Of a stretch of DNA of 64,000 nt, positions 27,312 to 36,845 are shown in pieces. A model generated the notes under the pieces. It was not told where the DNA came from. It did no database searches and saw only the letters and a list, made by a program, of their open reading frames with translations. The translations under genes were made by a program, and so were the position numbers. How positions within the stretch are numbered: position 1 is the first letter of the stretch; each line of letters begins with the position of its first letter. Source of the stretch: Microcella alkaliphila (GTDB taxonomy: Bacteria > Actinomycetota > Actinomycetes > Actinomycetales > Microbacteriaceae). Location: positions 2,542,001-2,606,000 of the forward strand of contig NZ_AP017315.1 of the NCBI RefSeq assembly GCF_002355395.1, given 5' to 3'.

Positions 27312-28355
27312 TCATCGGTCGGCGATGGAAATGTGGACCTTGATCGTGGAGCGATCATGCTCAAGTGCCTTGATGGCGTCGACGGCTTCGCTGAGAGGAC
27401 GAATCGAATCCACGATCTTGGCGGGGGCGAATCGGCCTTGGGCGATGAGAGCGATTGCTCGGGGCCACGTGTCGTAGGTACCTGCGTAGGATCCAACGAT
27501 CGTGAGTTCTTTTGAATAGATGTCAAACGGGCGCAGAGTCATGGATGCGTCCTGGGGCGCGGCACCATAAGCGAGTATTCGACCCCCCCGGCGAACGAGA
27601 GCCACAGCTGTCTCGTAGGTGCGCACGCTTCCGACCGCTTCGATGACCACATCGGGTCCCACCCCGCTGGTCAGTTCGGGGAGCGAGAGTTCGATGTCAG
27701 AGGCAAGAGGATTGATGACGTCGTCTGCTCCCAAGTCAGCTGCGAGCGCTCGGCGAGTTGCATCAGGCTCGGAGACAATGACGCGGCTCGCGCCATTGAG
27801 CCGGGCTAGGACGATGTGCGCAAGGCCCATGGGTCCTCCACCGATTACCAGTACGGTCTCCCCTACATTGATGCCGATTCGATCCTGTCCGTGGATCGCA
27901 CATGCCAGGGGTTCGACATAGGCTGCCGCGTCGAGGTCAATTCCGTTCGGAAGAACATGAATGTTCGTCGCGGGCGCCAGGACATATTCGGCGAGCCCGC
28001 CCGCACGATGAACACCCAATTGGGCGACCGCGGGACAGAAGAGCTTCTGTCCTCGCGTGCAGTAGTAGCAGTGCCCGCAAGACACGTTGATGTCGGCCAC
28101 CACCTGCGCACCTTCGTGAATGCCGTCCACACCAGGCCCCACGGCATCAACGACTCCGGAAAACTCGTGGCCCAGCGTCAACGGAAGGTTAGGAGCCGGA
28201 AAGGTCCCTTTGGCGATGTGCAGGTCTGTGCCGCAGATGCCGCTTCTCCAGACCGCGATACGGACTTCGCCGTGGCCCGGAAAAGGCACCGGCACGTCGT
28301 CGAGTCGAAGGTCACCGGGGCCGTGCAGCCGAACAGCCTTCATCGTGAGTGTCAT
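27312..28355 (-). CDS. Zinc-dependent sugar/polyol dehydrogenase
   Basis: Medium-chain dehydrogenase of 347 residues. Catalytic zinc residues Cys in SGICGTDLH and GHE in LTLGHEFSGVV; structural zinc cysteines in CGHCYYCTRGQKLFC; NAD loop VIGGGPMGLAH. Sorbitol/xylitol-like. In E. coli the ycj cluster has a homologous guloside 3-dehydrogenase (YcjQ), which this operon resembles. AGGAG lies five bases before the ATG. First gene of the operon, divergent from the ROK regulator; 28356-28537 holds both promoters. Confidence 0.88.
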   Translation of the reverse strand: MTLTMKAVRLHGPGDLRLDDVPVPFPGHGEVRIAVWRSGICGTDLHIAKGTFPAPNLPLTLGHEFSGVVDAVGPGVDGIHEGAQVVADINVSCGHCYYCTRGQKLFCPAVAQLGVHRAGGLAEYVLAPATNIHVLPNGIDLDAAAYVEPLACAIHGQDRIGINVGETVLVIGGGPMGLAHIVLARLNGASRVIVSEPDATRRALAADLGADDVINPLASDIELSLPELTSGVGPDVVIEAVGSVRTYETAVALVRRGGRILAYGAAPQDASMTLRPFDIYSKELTIVGSYAGTYDTWPRAIALIAQGRFAPAKIVDSIRPLSEAVDAIKALEHDRSTIKVHISIADR

Positions 28356-28502
28356 CTCTCTCCTGACGTCAACAGGCGACGGAGATGACTCGCATCATCG
28401 CGCGCCGTAGTGGCTGGGGTCAGGATCATGGTGACACGTCTTGGTCATCTTTTGCAAGTGTTTCGGTAAAAGTCGCATGCTCGCCTGCTGAAGACGCTGA
28501 TA

Positions 28503-28531
28503 TTGGCCACACTTGATCTGGCCCGTAGAAT
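28503..28531 (+). promoter_or_regulatory. Leaderless promoter of ROK regulator
   Basis: TTGGCC (28503-28508), 17-base spacer, TAGAAT (28526-28531), then six bases to the GTG start. Confidence 0.65.
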
Positions 28532-28537
28532 TAACTC

Positions 28538-29728
28538 GTGGTCAAAATGCAAAACGGGGGTCCTTTCGCGAGCCGTGACTTGAGTGTGCTGTTCGACATC
28601 ATTCGGGACGGAAAGCCTCGAACACGGGCGGAACTTGCCGCCATCACGGGGCTCGCACGCTCGACCGTCGCCACGCGAGTCGAAGCGCTCATGGCACTAG
28701 GTCTAGTCGCACCGATCGCTGACGCGCAATCGACCGGCGGCCGTCCTCCATCCCAGTTCGCTCTGGTACCGGATGCTCGCCTGGTCATAGGGATAGACCT
28801 CGGCGCGAGCCACGCGACCATCGCCATCGGCGACCTCTCCGGAGGAGTCGTTGTCCAAGATCGACATCAGATTGCGATTTCAAGTGGCCCTCAGGACGTG
28901 CTGGGCAGCGTTGTGAATGCGGGACTCCAGCTCCTCACTTCGATTGGACGAGGGCCTGAGGACCTTCTGGGAGTTGGCATCGGGCTACCGGGTCCCGTCG
29001 AGCACGACACCGGCCGACCATCCACACCCCCGATCATGCCGGGTTGGGACGGCTTCGACGTGCCCGGATGGGTTAGCGAGACTATCGACGTTCCCGTACT
29101 CGTTGACAACGACGTCAACATGATGGCTCTGGGAGAGCAGAGCGCTCAATGGAAAGACGTGCAAGACCTGGTGTTTGTGAAGGTCGCCACCGGCATTGGC
29201 GCGGGCATCATCGCCAGCGGCAAGCTACAACGCGGTGCCAATGGAATCGCCGGTGACATAGGCCATATTCCTGTCAACAGCGGAGCGGGGATACCTTGCC
29301 ACTGCGGCAACGTCGGGTGTCTTGAAGCCGTGGCTTCAGGCCCCGCGATCGCGAGAAGGCTGCATGCGACCGGTCGAAGCACAAAGACCGGCGGCGATGT
29401 CGTCGAACTCGTGCGATCAGGCGACGTTGAGGCAATCCAAGCAGTCCGTCAAGCGGGACGCGACATTGGAGAGGTCCTGGCGACGTGCGTCAGCATCGTC
29501 AACCCCTCTGTCGTTGCGATCGGGGGCCTCATGGCTCAAGCTGGCGAGCACCTCTTGGCCGGCGTGCGGGAAGTTGTCTACAGCCGGTCGATTCCGCTCG
29601 CGACTGAACACTTGACGATCGTCCAATCGCGCACAGGCGCGGACGCCGGGATTGTCGGAGCGGGCATCCTTGCTATCGAATACGCCCTCGCCAACGGAGC
29701 CCTGGAATCGGACTCTCCCCGCGCGTGA
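28538..29728 (+). CDS. ROK-family transcriptional regulator
   Basis: 396 residues: winged helix at 12-65 (AELAAITGLARSTVATRVEAL), then a sugar-kinase-like ROK domain with GIDLGASHA, DNDVNMMALGE and the zinc signature HCGNVGCLEAVASG. Such proteins (NagC/XylR kind) bind DNA and release it on sugar binding. Divergent from the eight-gene operon, which is its likely target. GTG start six bases after TAGAAT indicates a leaderless mRNA. A kinase activity is unlikely but cannot be excluded. Confidence 0.88.
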   Translation: MVKMQNGGPFASRDLSVLFDIIRDGKPRTRAELAAITGLARSTVATRVEALMALGLVAPIADAQSTGGRPPSQFALVPDARLVIGIDLGASHATIAIGDLSGGVVVQDRHQIAISSGPQDVLGSVVNAGLQLLTSIGRGPEDLLGVGIGLPGPVEHDTGRPSTPPIMPGWDGFDVPGWVSETIDVPVLVDNDVNMMALGEQSAQWKDVQDLVFVKVATGIGAGIIASGKLQRGANGIAGDIGHIPVNSGAGIPCHCGNVGCLEAVASGPAIARRLHATGRSTKTGGDVVELVRSGDVEAIQAVRQAGRDIGEVLATCVSIVNPSVVAIGGLMAQAGEHLLAGVREVVYSRSIPLATEHLTIVQSRTGADAGIVGAGILAIEYALANGALESDSPRA

Positions 29729-30022
29729 TGCCTCCGACTCCGGGCGGACTCTGACCGTTCGTACTCACGAGTGGGTGCGATCACAAGACTCCTCCCGTAT
29801 GCGGGACAGCCACGGTGTAGGAGGTAAGGCTCGGATCCTTTCATAAACGACTTGTTTGCCCTCTACGTGAGCTACCCCTTGGCGCAAACTGCCACCTACG
29901 TTCCTTGATGGGATGCTGGCCCGCGATCACGACGGACGTCGCCCTCGGGCCCTCCCCCGTTCACCCCCGGGCCGCGCGGCCGTGACACGCGCGAAACACG
30001 TGCACGACACAATGGGAATGCA
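29729..30022. other. Intergenic region at right edge of low-GC island
   Basis: 294 bases with no convincing gene, RNA or repeat. Its first half is AT-richer like the island; from about 29920 it becomes GC-rich like the chromosome, so the island boundary probably lies here. Confidence 0.5.
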
Positions 30023-31018
30023 ATGACGCGGCGACCAGGAACGGCAGGTGCGGGGATGACCACGATGCGCGCGGTGGCGATGACCGAGATCGGCGGGCCG
30101 GAGGTGCTGCAGTCAATCGACGCACCGATGCCGGTGCGCGCCAACGCCGAAGTGCTCGTGAAGGTGCTCGCTGCCGGGGTCAACCCGATCGACGCGAAGA
30201 CGCGGTCAGGGCGCGGAGTGTCGGCGGCGATCCGCCAGTACCCGGCGATCCTCGGCTACGACCTGTGCGGCGAGGTCGTCGAATCGCCCTATCAGGCGCA
30301 CCCCCTCCAGCCGGGGCGGCGCGTGTACGGCATGACCATGGTGCCCCGGTTCGACGGAACGTACGCCGAGTACGCCGTCGTGCCCGAGGCGTTCCTCACC
30401 CCGGCGCCGACAACACTGAGCCACGTCGAGGCAGCCGCCGTGCCACTCGCCGCGCTCACCGCCTGGGGCATGGTCGTCGATGTCGCGCGCGCCCACGACG
30501 GGCAACGGATGCTCATCCACGCGGGCGCCGGAGGCGTCGGTCACTTCGCGGTGCAGCTCGCCGCCTACTTCGGCGCGCGCGTCACCGCCACCGCGTCGCA
30601 ACGCAACGTCGGCTGGCTGCACGAACTTGGGGCCTCACGGGTCATCGACTACACCGCCGAGCGGTTCGAGGACGCGATCGACGAGGTCGACGTCGTCATC
30701 GACCTCATCGGCAACGTGCACGACGACACGGGGTCGCGGTCGCTGCGCGTCCTCCGGCCGGGCGGGCTGCTGGTCAACGCGCCGACGGGCAGCTGGTCAA
30801 CGATGGAGGAGGAAGCCGCGGCCGCCGGCGTGCGCGCCACGGGGTACCGCGTCGCCCCCTCCGGGTCGACGCTCGCCGTCATCGCGCGACTCATCGACTC
30901 GGGCGACCTGCGCGTGCACGTCGACCGCACCTTCCCGCTAACCGAGGCGGCCGACGCCCACCGGCTGCTGGAAGGCGGCCACGTGCGCGGAAAGCTCGTC
31001 CTCACCGTCGCCGAGTAG
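30023..31018 (+). CDS. Zinc-free alcohol dehydrogenase / quinone oxidoreductase family
   Basis: Medium-chain reductase of 331 residues without the zinc cysteines; NADPH loop HAGAGGVGHFAVQLA, and the quinone-reductase start RAVAMTEIGGPEVLQ. Likely reduces quinones or enones with NADPH; substrate unknown. Two starts are possible: ATG at 30023, or ATG at 30056, which would begin right at the conserved fold. High GC and unlike the island to its left. Stands alone between island and ribosomal operon. Confidence 0.85.
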   Translation: MTRRPGTAGAGMTTMRAVAMTEIGGPEVLQSIDAPMPVRANAEVLVKVLAAGVNPIDAKTRSGRGVSAAIRQYPAILGYDLCGEVVESPYQAHPLQPGRRVYGMTMVPRFDGTYAEYAVVPEAFLTPAPTTLSHVEAAAVPLAALTAWGMVVDVARAHDGQRMLIHAGAGGVGHFAVQLAAYFGARVTATASQRNVGWLHELGASRVIDYTAERFEDAIDEVDVVIDLIGNVHDDTGSRSLRVLRPGGLLVNAPTGSWSTMEEEAAAAGVRATGYRVAPSGSTLAVIARLIDSGDLRVHVDRTFPLTEAADAHRLLEGGHVRGKLVLTVAE

Positions 31019-31062
31019 CCGCGGTCGCCCGGCCGAGCGACCCCGCGCCCTCCCGAAAACGA

Positions 31063-31090
31063 CGAGGGCCCCGCCGAAGCGGGGCCCTCG
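31063..31090. terminator. Bidirectional terminator between quinone reductase gene and rplA
   Basis: Perfect twelve-pair stem CGAGGGCCCCGC / GCGGGGCCCTCG closed by a CGAA tetraloop, midway between the two convergent genes. Confidence 0.85.
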
Positions 31091-31123
31091 CGGATCGTGC
31101 AGCGCGGTCACCCGCGCGCTCGA

Positions 31124-31813
31124 CTAGAAAACGTTGACGTCGAGCGGGATGCCCGGGCCGAAGGTGGTCGAAACCGACCCCTTCTGGATGTAGCGGCCCT
31201 TCGAACTCGACGGCTTCAGGCGAACGACCTCGTCGAGCGCGGCCTGGATGTTCTCCTGCAGCTGCTCGGTGGTGAAGCCGGTCTTGCCCACGACGAAGTG
31301 CACGTTGGCGTGCTTGTCGACGCGAAACTCGATCTTTCCGCCCTTGATGTCGGTCACGGCCTTCGCGACGTCGGGGGTCACGGTGCCGGTCTTGGGGTTC
31401 GGCATGAGGCCACGGGGGCCGAGAACCTTACCGAGGCGTCCGACCTGGCCCATGAGCTCGGGCGTCGAGACGGCCGAGTCGAAGGCGGTGTAGCCGCCGG
31501 CGACCTTCTCGATGAGTTCGGCGCCGCCGACCTCGTCAGCGCCGGCCGCGATCGCCGCTTCGGCCGCGGGGCCGGTGGCGAACACGATGACGCGGGCGGT
31601 CTTGCCGGTGCCGTGGGGCAGGTTGACGGTGCCCCGCACCATCTGGTCGGCCTTGCGGGGGTCGACGCCGAGCTTCAGCGCGACCTCGACGGTCGAATCC
31701 ATCTTCTTCGAGCCGGTTTCGCGGGCAACCGCGACGGCTTCGGCCGGGGTGTAGTACTTGCCGGGCTCGATCTTCTCGGCCGCGGCCCGGTAAGCCTTGG
31801 ACTTTTGTGCCAT
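31124..31813 (-). CDS. rplA: Ribosomal protein uL1
   Basis: 229-residue L1 of the 50S L1 stalk, with the signature [22 protein letters not shown]. Follows rplK in the usual order. The gene ends at a strong terminator, so rplJL are not read from this transcript. Confidence 0.98.
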   Translation of the reverse strand: MAQKSKAYRAAAEKIEPGKYYTPAEAVAVARETGSKKMDSTVEVALKLGVDPRKADQMVRGTVNLPHGTGKTARVIVFATGPAAEAAIAAGADEVGGAELIEKVAGGYTAFDSAVSTPELMGQVGRLGKVLGPRGLMPNPKTGTVTPDVAKAVTDIKGGKIEFRVDKHANVHFVVGKTGFTTEQLQENIQAALDEVVRLKPSSSKGRYIQKGSVSTTFGPGIPLDVNVF

Positions 31814-31892
31814 GTTGTGTCTCCTGTACGTGAGTTCGCGGTTGACGAGCCTGGCTGGCTCTCCCGCTGAGTGAAGGTGTGTGAGGCGCCGA

Positions 31893-32321
31893 TTACTCGA
31901 CGGTGATGCCCATGCTGCGGGCGGTGCCGGCGATGATCTTCTCGGCCGCGTCGATGTCGTTCGCGTTGAGGTCAGCCTGCTTCTGCTCGGCGATCGCGCG
32001 AACCTGGTCGCGGGTGATCTTGGCCACCTTCACGGTGTGGGGGGTCGACGAGCCCTTGTTCACGCCCGCCGCCTTCTTGATGAGCTCCGCCGCCGGCGGG
32101 GTCTTCAGGATGAACGTGAACGAGCGGTCCTCGTACACGGTGATCTCAACCGGAATGACGTTGCCGCGCTGCGACTCGGTCGCCGCGTTGTACGCCTTGC
32201 AGAACTCCATGATGTTGACGCCGTGCTGACCGAGCGCCGGACCAATCGGCGGGGCGGGGTTGGCGGCGCCGGCCTGGATCTGCAGCTTGATGAGACCCGA
32301 AACCTTCTTCTTCGGTGCCAT
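31893..32321 (-). CDS. rplK: Ribosomal protein uL11
   Basis: 142-residue L11 that binds the GTPase centre of 23S rRNA with a proline-rich linker ([19 protein letters not shown]). ATG at 32321 preceded by GGAAAG; the longer upstream frame is not conserved. Between nusG and rplA. Confidence 0.98.
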   Translation of the reverse strand: MAPKKKVSGLIKLQIQAGAANPAPPIGPALGQHGVNIMEFCKAYNAATESQRGNVIPVEITVYEDRSFTFILKTPPAAELIKKAAGVNKGSSTPHTVKVAKITRDQVRAIAEQKQADLNANDIDAAEKIIAGTARSMGITVE

Positions 32322-32420
32322 GTTTCTTTCCTTACTGTCGTGCCGCATCCCCCGAATGATTCGATGGATGCTGCGCTCCCGCATACGCGCCCGTTGCGCG
32401 CCGCGGTGGTTTCTGTGTCG

Positions 32421-33356
32421 CTAGAGCTTGGTGACCTGGTCGAACGAGAGCTCGACCGGGGTTTCGCGCTCGAAGAGTGAGACGAGCACGGTGAGCTTGC
32501 CGCTCTCGGGCTTGATCTCGTTGATCGTGCCGGGGAGCCCGGCGAACGAGCCCTCCTTGATCGTGATGGTCTCGCCGATCTCGAAGTCGACCTCGGCGGG
32601 GATGACGCGGGCGGCCTGACCGCCGGTCTTCTGCGCGCCGGGCTTGGCCGGGGCCTCCGCAACCTGCACGGTCGACTTCAGCATGTTGAACGCCTCGTCG
32701 AAGCGCAGCGGGGTCGGGTTGTGGGCGTTGCCGACGAACCCGGTGACGCCCGGCGTGTGGCGAACGACCGACCAGCTGTCTTCGTTCAGGTCCATGCGCA
32801 CGAGCACGTAGCTGGGGATGCGCACGCGGTTGACGAGCTTGCGCTGACCGTTCTTGATCTCGACGACGTCCTCCATGGGGACCTGCACCTCGTAGATGCT
32901 CTCCTCCATGTTCATCGAGATGCGGCGCGACTCGATGTTCGACTTCACGCGCTTTTCGAACCCGGCGTACGAGTGCACGACGTACCACTTGCCGGGCTTC
33001 ATGCGCAGCTCAAGCTTGAAGTCTTCGTAGGGGTCGACCTCGGCCTCTGCCTCGTCCTCTTCCGACTCGTCGTGCGTTGCCTCGTAGGCGGCGTCGGCCT
33101 CCTGGGCCGAGTCGATGTCGAGGGCGTCGTTGACGACGGCGTCGGCCTCAGGGTCGGCGGCGTTCTCGAGAGCGTCGAGCAGGCCATCGAGGTCGGGCTC
33201 GGCCGACTCATCGACGATGTGCATCGCGTTGTGCTCGGCCGGGTCAGCCGAGTGAATCTGCGAGTCGAGGACGTTGCCCTCCTGGGCCTCGTCTTCCTCG
33301 CTCGACTGCTCGGCTGCGGTCGCGAGGTCGATGTCGCGCGGCAGTTTGTCGCTCAC
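32421..33356 (-). CDS. nusG: Transcription factor NusG with acidic N-terminal extension
   Basis: NusG links RNA polymerase to pausing, Rho and ribosomes. The NGN domain starts near residue 122 (PGKWYVVHSYAGFEKRV) and the KOW domain ends the protein (FAGLPGTINEIKPESGKLTV). The first 120 residues are an Asp/Glu/Ala-rich, probably disordered tail, longer than the E. coli protein (181 residues) but of the kind seen in actinobacterial NusG. GTG at 33356 has AAAGAGAA upstream; the frame is open further but not conserved. In the order secE-nusG-rplK-rplA. Confidence 0.95.
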   Translation of the reverse strand: MSDKLPRDIDLATAAEQSSEEDEAQEGNVLDSQIHSADPAEHNAMHIVDESAEPDLDGLLDALENAADPEADAVVNDALDIDSAQEADAAYEATHDESEEDEAEAEVDPYEDFKLELRMKPGKWYVVHSYAGFEKRVKSNIESRRISMNMEESIYEVQVPMEDVVEIKNGQRKLVNRVRIPSYVLVRMDLNEDSWSVVRHTPGVTGFVGNAHNPTPLRFDEAFNMLKSTVQVAEAPAKPGAQKTGGQAARVIPAEVDFEIGETITIKEGSFAGLPGTINEIKPESGKLTVLVSLFERETPVELSFDQVTKL

Positions 33357-33399
33357 AAGTTCTCTTTCCGTTTGCGGGTGGGTGGTGGTCGGGGCGGTG

Positions 33400-33672
33400 C
33401 TAGACCGCGCCACCGAACACAAAGCCCACGAGGGTACCGAAGACAATGTCGAGGCCGGAGACGATCGCCATCATGATGATGACGAACACGAGCACGACGA
33501 GCGTGAACGTGATCAGCTCGCGGCGGGTCGGGGTGACGACCTTGCTCAGTTCGTTGAAGACCTGGCGGATGAACAGCGCCAGACGGCCGAAGGGGCCGCG
33601 CTTTTCGGCGCGCTCCTTCTTGGCATTGGCGACGATGTCCTCATTGGGTTCGTCGACGGCGTTCCTGGCCAC
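33400..33672 (-). CDS. secE: Preprotein translocase subunit SecE
   Basis: 90-residue single-span SecE: amphipathic helix RLALFIRQVFNELSKVVTPTRREL then one membrane helix (residues 55-80). Clamps SecY in the inner-membrane channel. Standard position before nusG and after tRNA-Trp. Confidence 0.96.
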   Translation of the reverse strand: MARNAVDEPNEDIVANAKKERAEKRGPFGRLALFIRQVFNELSKVVTPTRRELITFTLVVLVFVIIMMAIVSGLDIVFGTLVGFVFGGAV

Positions 33673-33716
33673 GTGTTAGTTCACCCTTCCTCGGTGTGCA
33701 CGACATTCGTGCTTTG

Positions 33717-33789
33717 CAGGGCGGACAGGACTCGAACCTGCAACCTGCGGTTTTGGAGACCGCTGCTCTACCAATTGAGCCACCGCCCT
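33717..33789 (-). tRNA. tRNA-Trp (CCA)
   Basis: 73 bases with a perfect seven-pair acceptor AGGGCGG/CCGCCCT, T-loop GTTCGAGTC and anticodon CCA in the loop CTCCAAA. The 3' CCA is not encoded. Lies before secE, as in many bacteria. Confidence 0.95.
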
Positions 33790-33928
33790 TTGCGGGGGTT
33801 GAACCTGAACCTGGTCTGCATGCGACCCGACCGGGGATTCGGTCGACGGCACGACAAAGCATGGCAGAGTTCAACTACCGCGCCCCAGTGTAGGCGACCG
33901 ATCGGGGCGCGTCCAACCGACCGCTCAC

Positions 33929-33934
33929 TAGACT
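33929..33934 (+). promoter_or_regulatory. -10 box for leaderless aminotransferase transcript
   Basis: TAGACT, then six bases to the ATG at 33941. Confidence 0.55.
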
Positions 33935-33940
33935 TCCGTC

Positions 33941-35149
33941 ATGGCTCCGACCCACTCCCGCATCGCCCGTCGTATCGCCGCCATCAGCGAATCGGCCACT
34001 CTCAAGGTCGATGCGAAGGCCAAGGCGCTGAAGGCCGCCGGCCGCCCCGTCATCAGCTACGCGGCGGGGGAGCCCGACTTCGCCACCCCCGAGCACATCG
34101 TCGAGGCCGCCGCCGCCGCGACGCACGACGTCAAGAACCACCGCTATACGCCGGCCGCGGGCCTCCCCGATCTGCGCGAGGCGATCGCCCAGAAGACGCT
34201 CCGCGACTCCGGCCTGGAGGTCAGCCCCGGCCAGGTGATCGTCACGAACGGTGGCAAGCAGGCCGTCTACCAGGCCTTCCAGACCATCGTCGACGATGGC
34301 GACGAGGTGCTGCTGCCCGCGCCGTACTGGACCACCTACCCCGAGGTCGTTCGGCTGGCCGGCGGCGTACCCGTGGAGGTGTTCGCGGGCGCCGACCAGA
34401 ACTACCTCGTCACGGTCGAGCAACTCGAGGCCGCGCGCACCGAGCGCACCAAGGTGCTGCTGTTCGTCAGCCCCTCGAACCCCACCGGTTCGGTCTACAG
34501 CCCCGAGCAGACCCGCGCCATCGGCGAGTGGGCGCTCGAACACGGCATCTGGGTCATCACCGACGAGATCTACCAGGCGCTGACCTACGACGGCGAGAAG
34601 GCGGTGTCGATCGTCGAGGCGGTTCCCGCGCTTGCCGACACGTGCATCCTCGTCAACGGGGTCGCGAAGACGTACGCGATGACCGGATGGCGAGTGGGCT
34701 GGATGGTCGGCCCGCAGGATGCGATCGCGGCCGCCGCGAACCTGCAGTCGCACCTGTCGTCGAACGTCGCGAACGTGTCGCAGCGCGCGGCGATTGCGGC
34801 CCTGACCGGCCCGCAGGATGCGGTGGCGACCATGCGCGAGGCATTCGACCGGCGACGGAAGGTGGCGGTTGCGGAGCTGAACCGCATCCCGGGCATGGTC
34901 ACCCCCACGCCGACCGGCGCCTTCTACGTGTACCCCGACGTGACGGGGCTGCTGAACCGCGAGTGGGAGGGCGTCACACCGACGACCTCGCTCGAGCTCG
35001 CCGACCTGATTCTCGAGAAGGCCGAGGTCGCGGCGGTTCCCGGAGAGGCGTTCGGCCCGAGCGGCTACCTGCGCTTCAGCTACGCGCTCGGCGACGCCGA
35101 GCTGCTCGAGGGTATCCAGCGCCTGCAGCGCCTGTTCGGCGCAGAGTAG
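33941..35149 (+). CDS. aspC: Class I aminotransferase, probable aspartate aminotransferase
   Basis: PLP aminotransferase of 402 residues, fold type I subfamily Ib. PLP lysine Lys243 in [16 protein letters not shown], the [10 protein letters not shown] and [11 protein letters not shown] segments, and the C-terminal arginine in YLRFSYALG. Transfers the amino group from aspartate to 2-oxoglutarate; prephenate aminotransferase activity is a possible alternative in this subgroup. Followed six bases later by an ABC ATPase gene of unrelated function. Confidence 0.88.
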   Translation: MAPTHSRIARRIAAISESATLKVDAKAKALKAAGRPVISYAAGEPDFATPEHIVEAAAAATHDVKNHRYTPAAGLPDLREAIAQKTLRDSGLEVSPGQVIVTNGGKQAVYQAFQTIVDDGDEVLLPAPYWTTYPEVVRLAGGVPVEVFAGADQNYLVTVEQLEAARTERTKVLLFVSPSNPTGSVYSPEQTRAIGEWALEHGIWVITDEIYQALTYDGEKAVSIVEAVPALADTCILVNGVAKTYAMTGWRVGWMVGPQDAIAAAANLQSHLSSNVANVSQRAAIAALTGPQDAVATMREAFDRRRKVAVAELNRIPGMVTPTPTGAFYVYPDVTGLLNREWEGVTPTTSLELADLILEKAEVAAVPGEAFGPSGYLRFSYALGDAELLEGIQRLQRLFGAE

Positions 35150-35154
35150 GCATC

Positions 35155-36036
35155 GTGTCCGCGCACGAGAACGTCATCGAGGTGCGCGAGCTGCGCAAGA
35201 CCTACGGCCACGTCGCAGCCGTTGACGGCATCAGCTTCGACATCCACCGCGGCGAGACCTTCGCCCTGCTCGGCCCGAACGGCGCCGGCAAGTCGACCAC
35301 GATCGAGATTCTCGAGGGCTACCGGGAGCGCACTTCCGGCGAGGTGCGCGTGCTCGGCACCGACCCGTGGCGGGCGAGCCTCGACTGGAAGGCGCGGCTC
35401 GGCATCGTGCTGCAGTCGAGCGGCGAGACGGGCGCCGTCACGGTGCGCGAGCAGCTCACCCACTTCGCCGCCCTGTACCCGAACCCCCGCGACGTCGACG
35501 AGGTGATCGCGGCGGTCGGGCTCGAGCACAAGGCGGACTCGCTCATTCGCAAGCTGTCGGGCGGCCAGCGCCGCCGCGTCGACGTCGCGGTCGGCATCAT
35601 TGGCCGCCCCGAACTGCTGTTCTTGGACGAACCGACCACCGGCTTCGATCCCGAAGCGCGCCGCAGCTTCTGGCAGCTCGTGCGCACCCTGCAGTCGGAG
35701 GGCACGACCATCGTGCTCACCACCCACTACCTCGACGAGGCGGCCCAGCTCGGCGACCGGGCCGGCGTGATCGCCGGTGGAGGAATGGTGGACATCGCGC
35801 CGATCGATTCCCTCGGCGGAGCGGATGCGCGCATCCCGATCGTGCGGTGGGTCGAGAACGGCGAGACCCGCGAGGAGCGCACGGCGACGCCGGGCGCGCT
35901 CGTCGCGTCGCTCATCGACCGGCTGGGGCCGGAGCCGGAGAGCCTCGAGGTGATCCGCCCGAGCCTGGAGGACGTCTACCTCGACCTCGTCGGCCACGAG
36001 CACGCCGCCGACCTCGGCCAGGAGGTGGCGTCATGA
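35155..36036 (+). CDS. ABC efflux transporter ATPase (daunorubicin-type)
   Basis: 293-residue ATPase: Walker A GPNGAGKST at 40-48, signature LSGGQRRRV, Walker B LLFLDEPTTGFD, H-loop TTHYLDEA, plus a C-terminal region of about 80 residues typical of DrrA-like pumps. GTG at 35155 chosen because homology starts at VIEVRELRKTYG. Overlaps the permease by ATGA. Substrate unknown. Confidence 0.9.
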   Translation: MSAHENVIEVRELRKTYGHVAAVDGISFDIHRGETFALLGPNGAGKSTTIEILEGYRERTSGEVRVLGTDPWRASLDWKARLGIVLQSSGETGAVTVREQLTHFAALYPNPRDVDEVIAAVGLEHKADSLIRKLSGGQRRRVDVAVGIIGRPELLFLDEPTTGFDPEARRSFWQLVRTLQSEGTTIVLTTHYLDEAAQLGDRAGVIAGGGMVDIAPIDSLGGADARIPIVRWVENGETREERTATPGALVASLIDRLGPEPESLEVIRPSLEDVYLDLVGHEHAADLGQEVAS

Positions 36037-36842
36037 CCCGGGCGCTGCGGCTCGGCGCGCTGCGCGTCGGCTACGAGGTGCGGGCGTACTTCCGCCAGGG
36101 CGACACGGTGTTCTTCACGTTCCTCTTCCCCGTCGTGCTGCTGACGATCTTCTCGGTCTCGTTCAGCGAGGCGAACTTCGGCCAGACCGCCGACGGCGAC
36201 GAGATCACGGCCGCCTGGTTCTTCCTGCCCGCGATGCTCGCGGCGGGAGTGCTGCTGAGCGGCCTCCAGAATCTCGCGATCGACATCGCGGTCGAGAAGT
36301 CGAACGGCACCCTGAAGCGCCTTGCCGGCTCGCCGCTGCCGGTCATGAGCTACTTCATCGGCAAGATCGGGCAGGCGCTCACCACGGGAATCCTGCAGGC
36401 GATCGTGCTGCTCGTCCTCGCGTTCACCGTCTTCCGGGTGCCGCTGCCCGAGGATCCGGCACTGTGGGGCCAGTTCGCGTGGATCTTCCTGCTCGGCGTG
36501 ACCACGTCGGCGATCCTCGGCATCGCGCTGTCGAGCGTGCCCCGCAGCGGCGCCTCCGCGACGGCGGTCGTGATCCCGATCGTGCTCGTGCTGCAGTTCA
36601 TTTCGGGCATCTTCCTGCGCTTCAGCGACCTGCCCGAGTGGCTGCAGCAGGTGGCCGGCTTCTTCCCCGTCAAGTGGATGGCGCAGGGCATGCGCAGCGT
36701 CTTCCTGCCCGACGAATTGGTCGTGCTCGAACCGAACGAGACGTGGAACCTGCCCGGCATCGCGCTCGCGCTCGGCATCTGGTTCGTCGTCGGCCTCGTG
36801 TTGACCGCCCTCACGTTCCGCTGGGTGCGGAAGAACCAGTAG
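36033..36842 (+). CDS. ABC-2 type efflux permease
   Basis: 269-residue membrane subunit with six helices and the ABC-2 loop EKSNGTLKRLAGSPLP after the second helix. Pairs with the ATPase encoded just upstream for drug, lipid or polymer export. Convergent with murB, three bases apart, with no room for a terminator. Confidence 0.9.
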   Translation: MTRALRLGALRVGYEVRAYFRQGDTVFFTFLFPVVLLTIFSVSFSEANFGQTADGDEITAAWFFLPAMLAAGVLLSGLQNLAIDIAVEKSNGTLKRLAGSPLPVMSYFIGKIGQALTTGILQAIVLLVLAFTVFRVPLPEDPALWGQFAWIFLLGVTTSAILGIALSSVPRSGASATAVVIPIVLVLQFISGIFLRFSDLPEWLQQVAGFFPVKWMAQGMRSVFLPDELVVLEPNETWNLPGIALALGIWFVVGLVLTALTFRWVRKNQ

Positions 36843-36845
36843 TCG

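Noticed and set aside
20188..29728. Prophage or integrative element
   Set aside because: No integrase, tRNA attachment site, phage or conjugation gene is present; composition alone suggests transfer.
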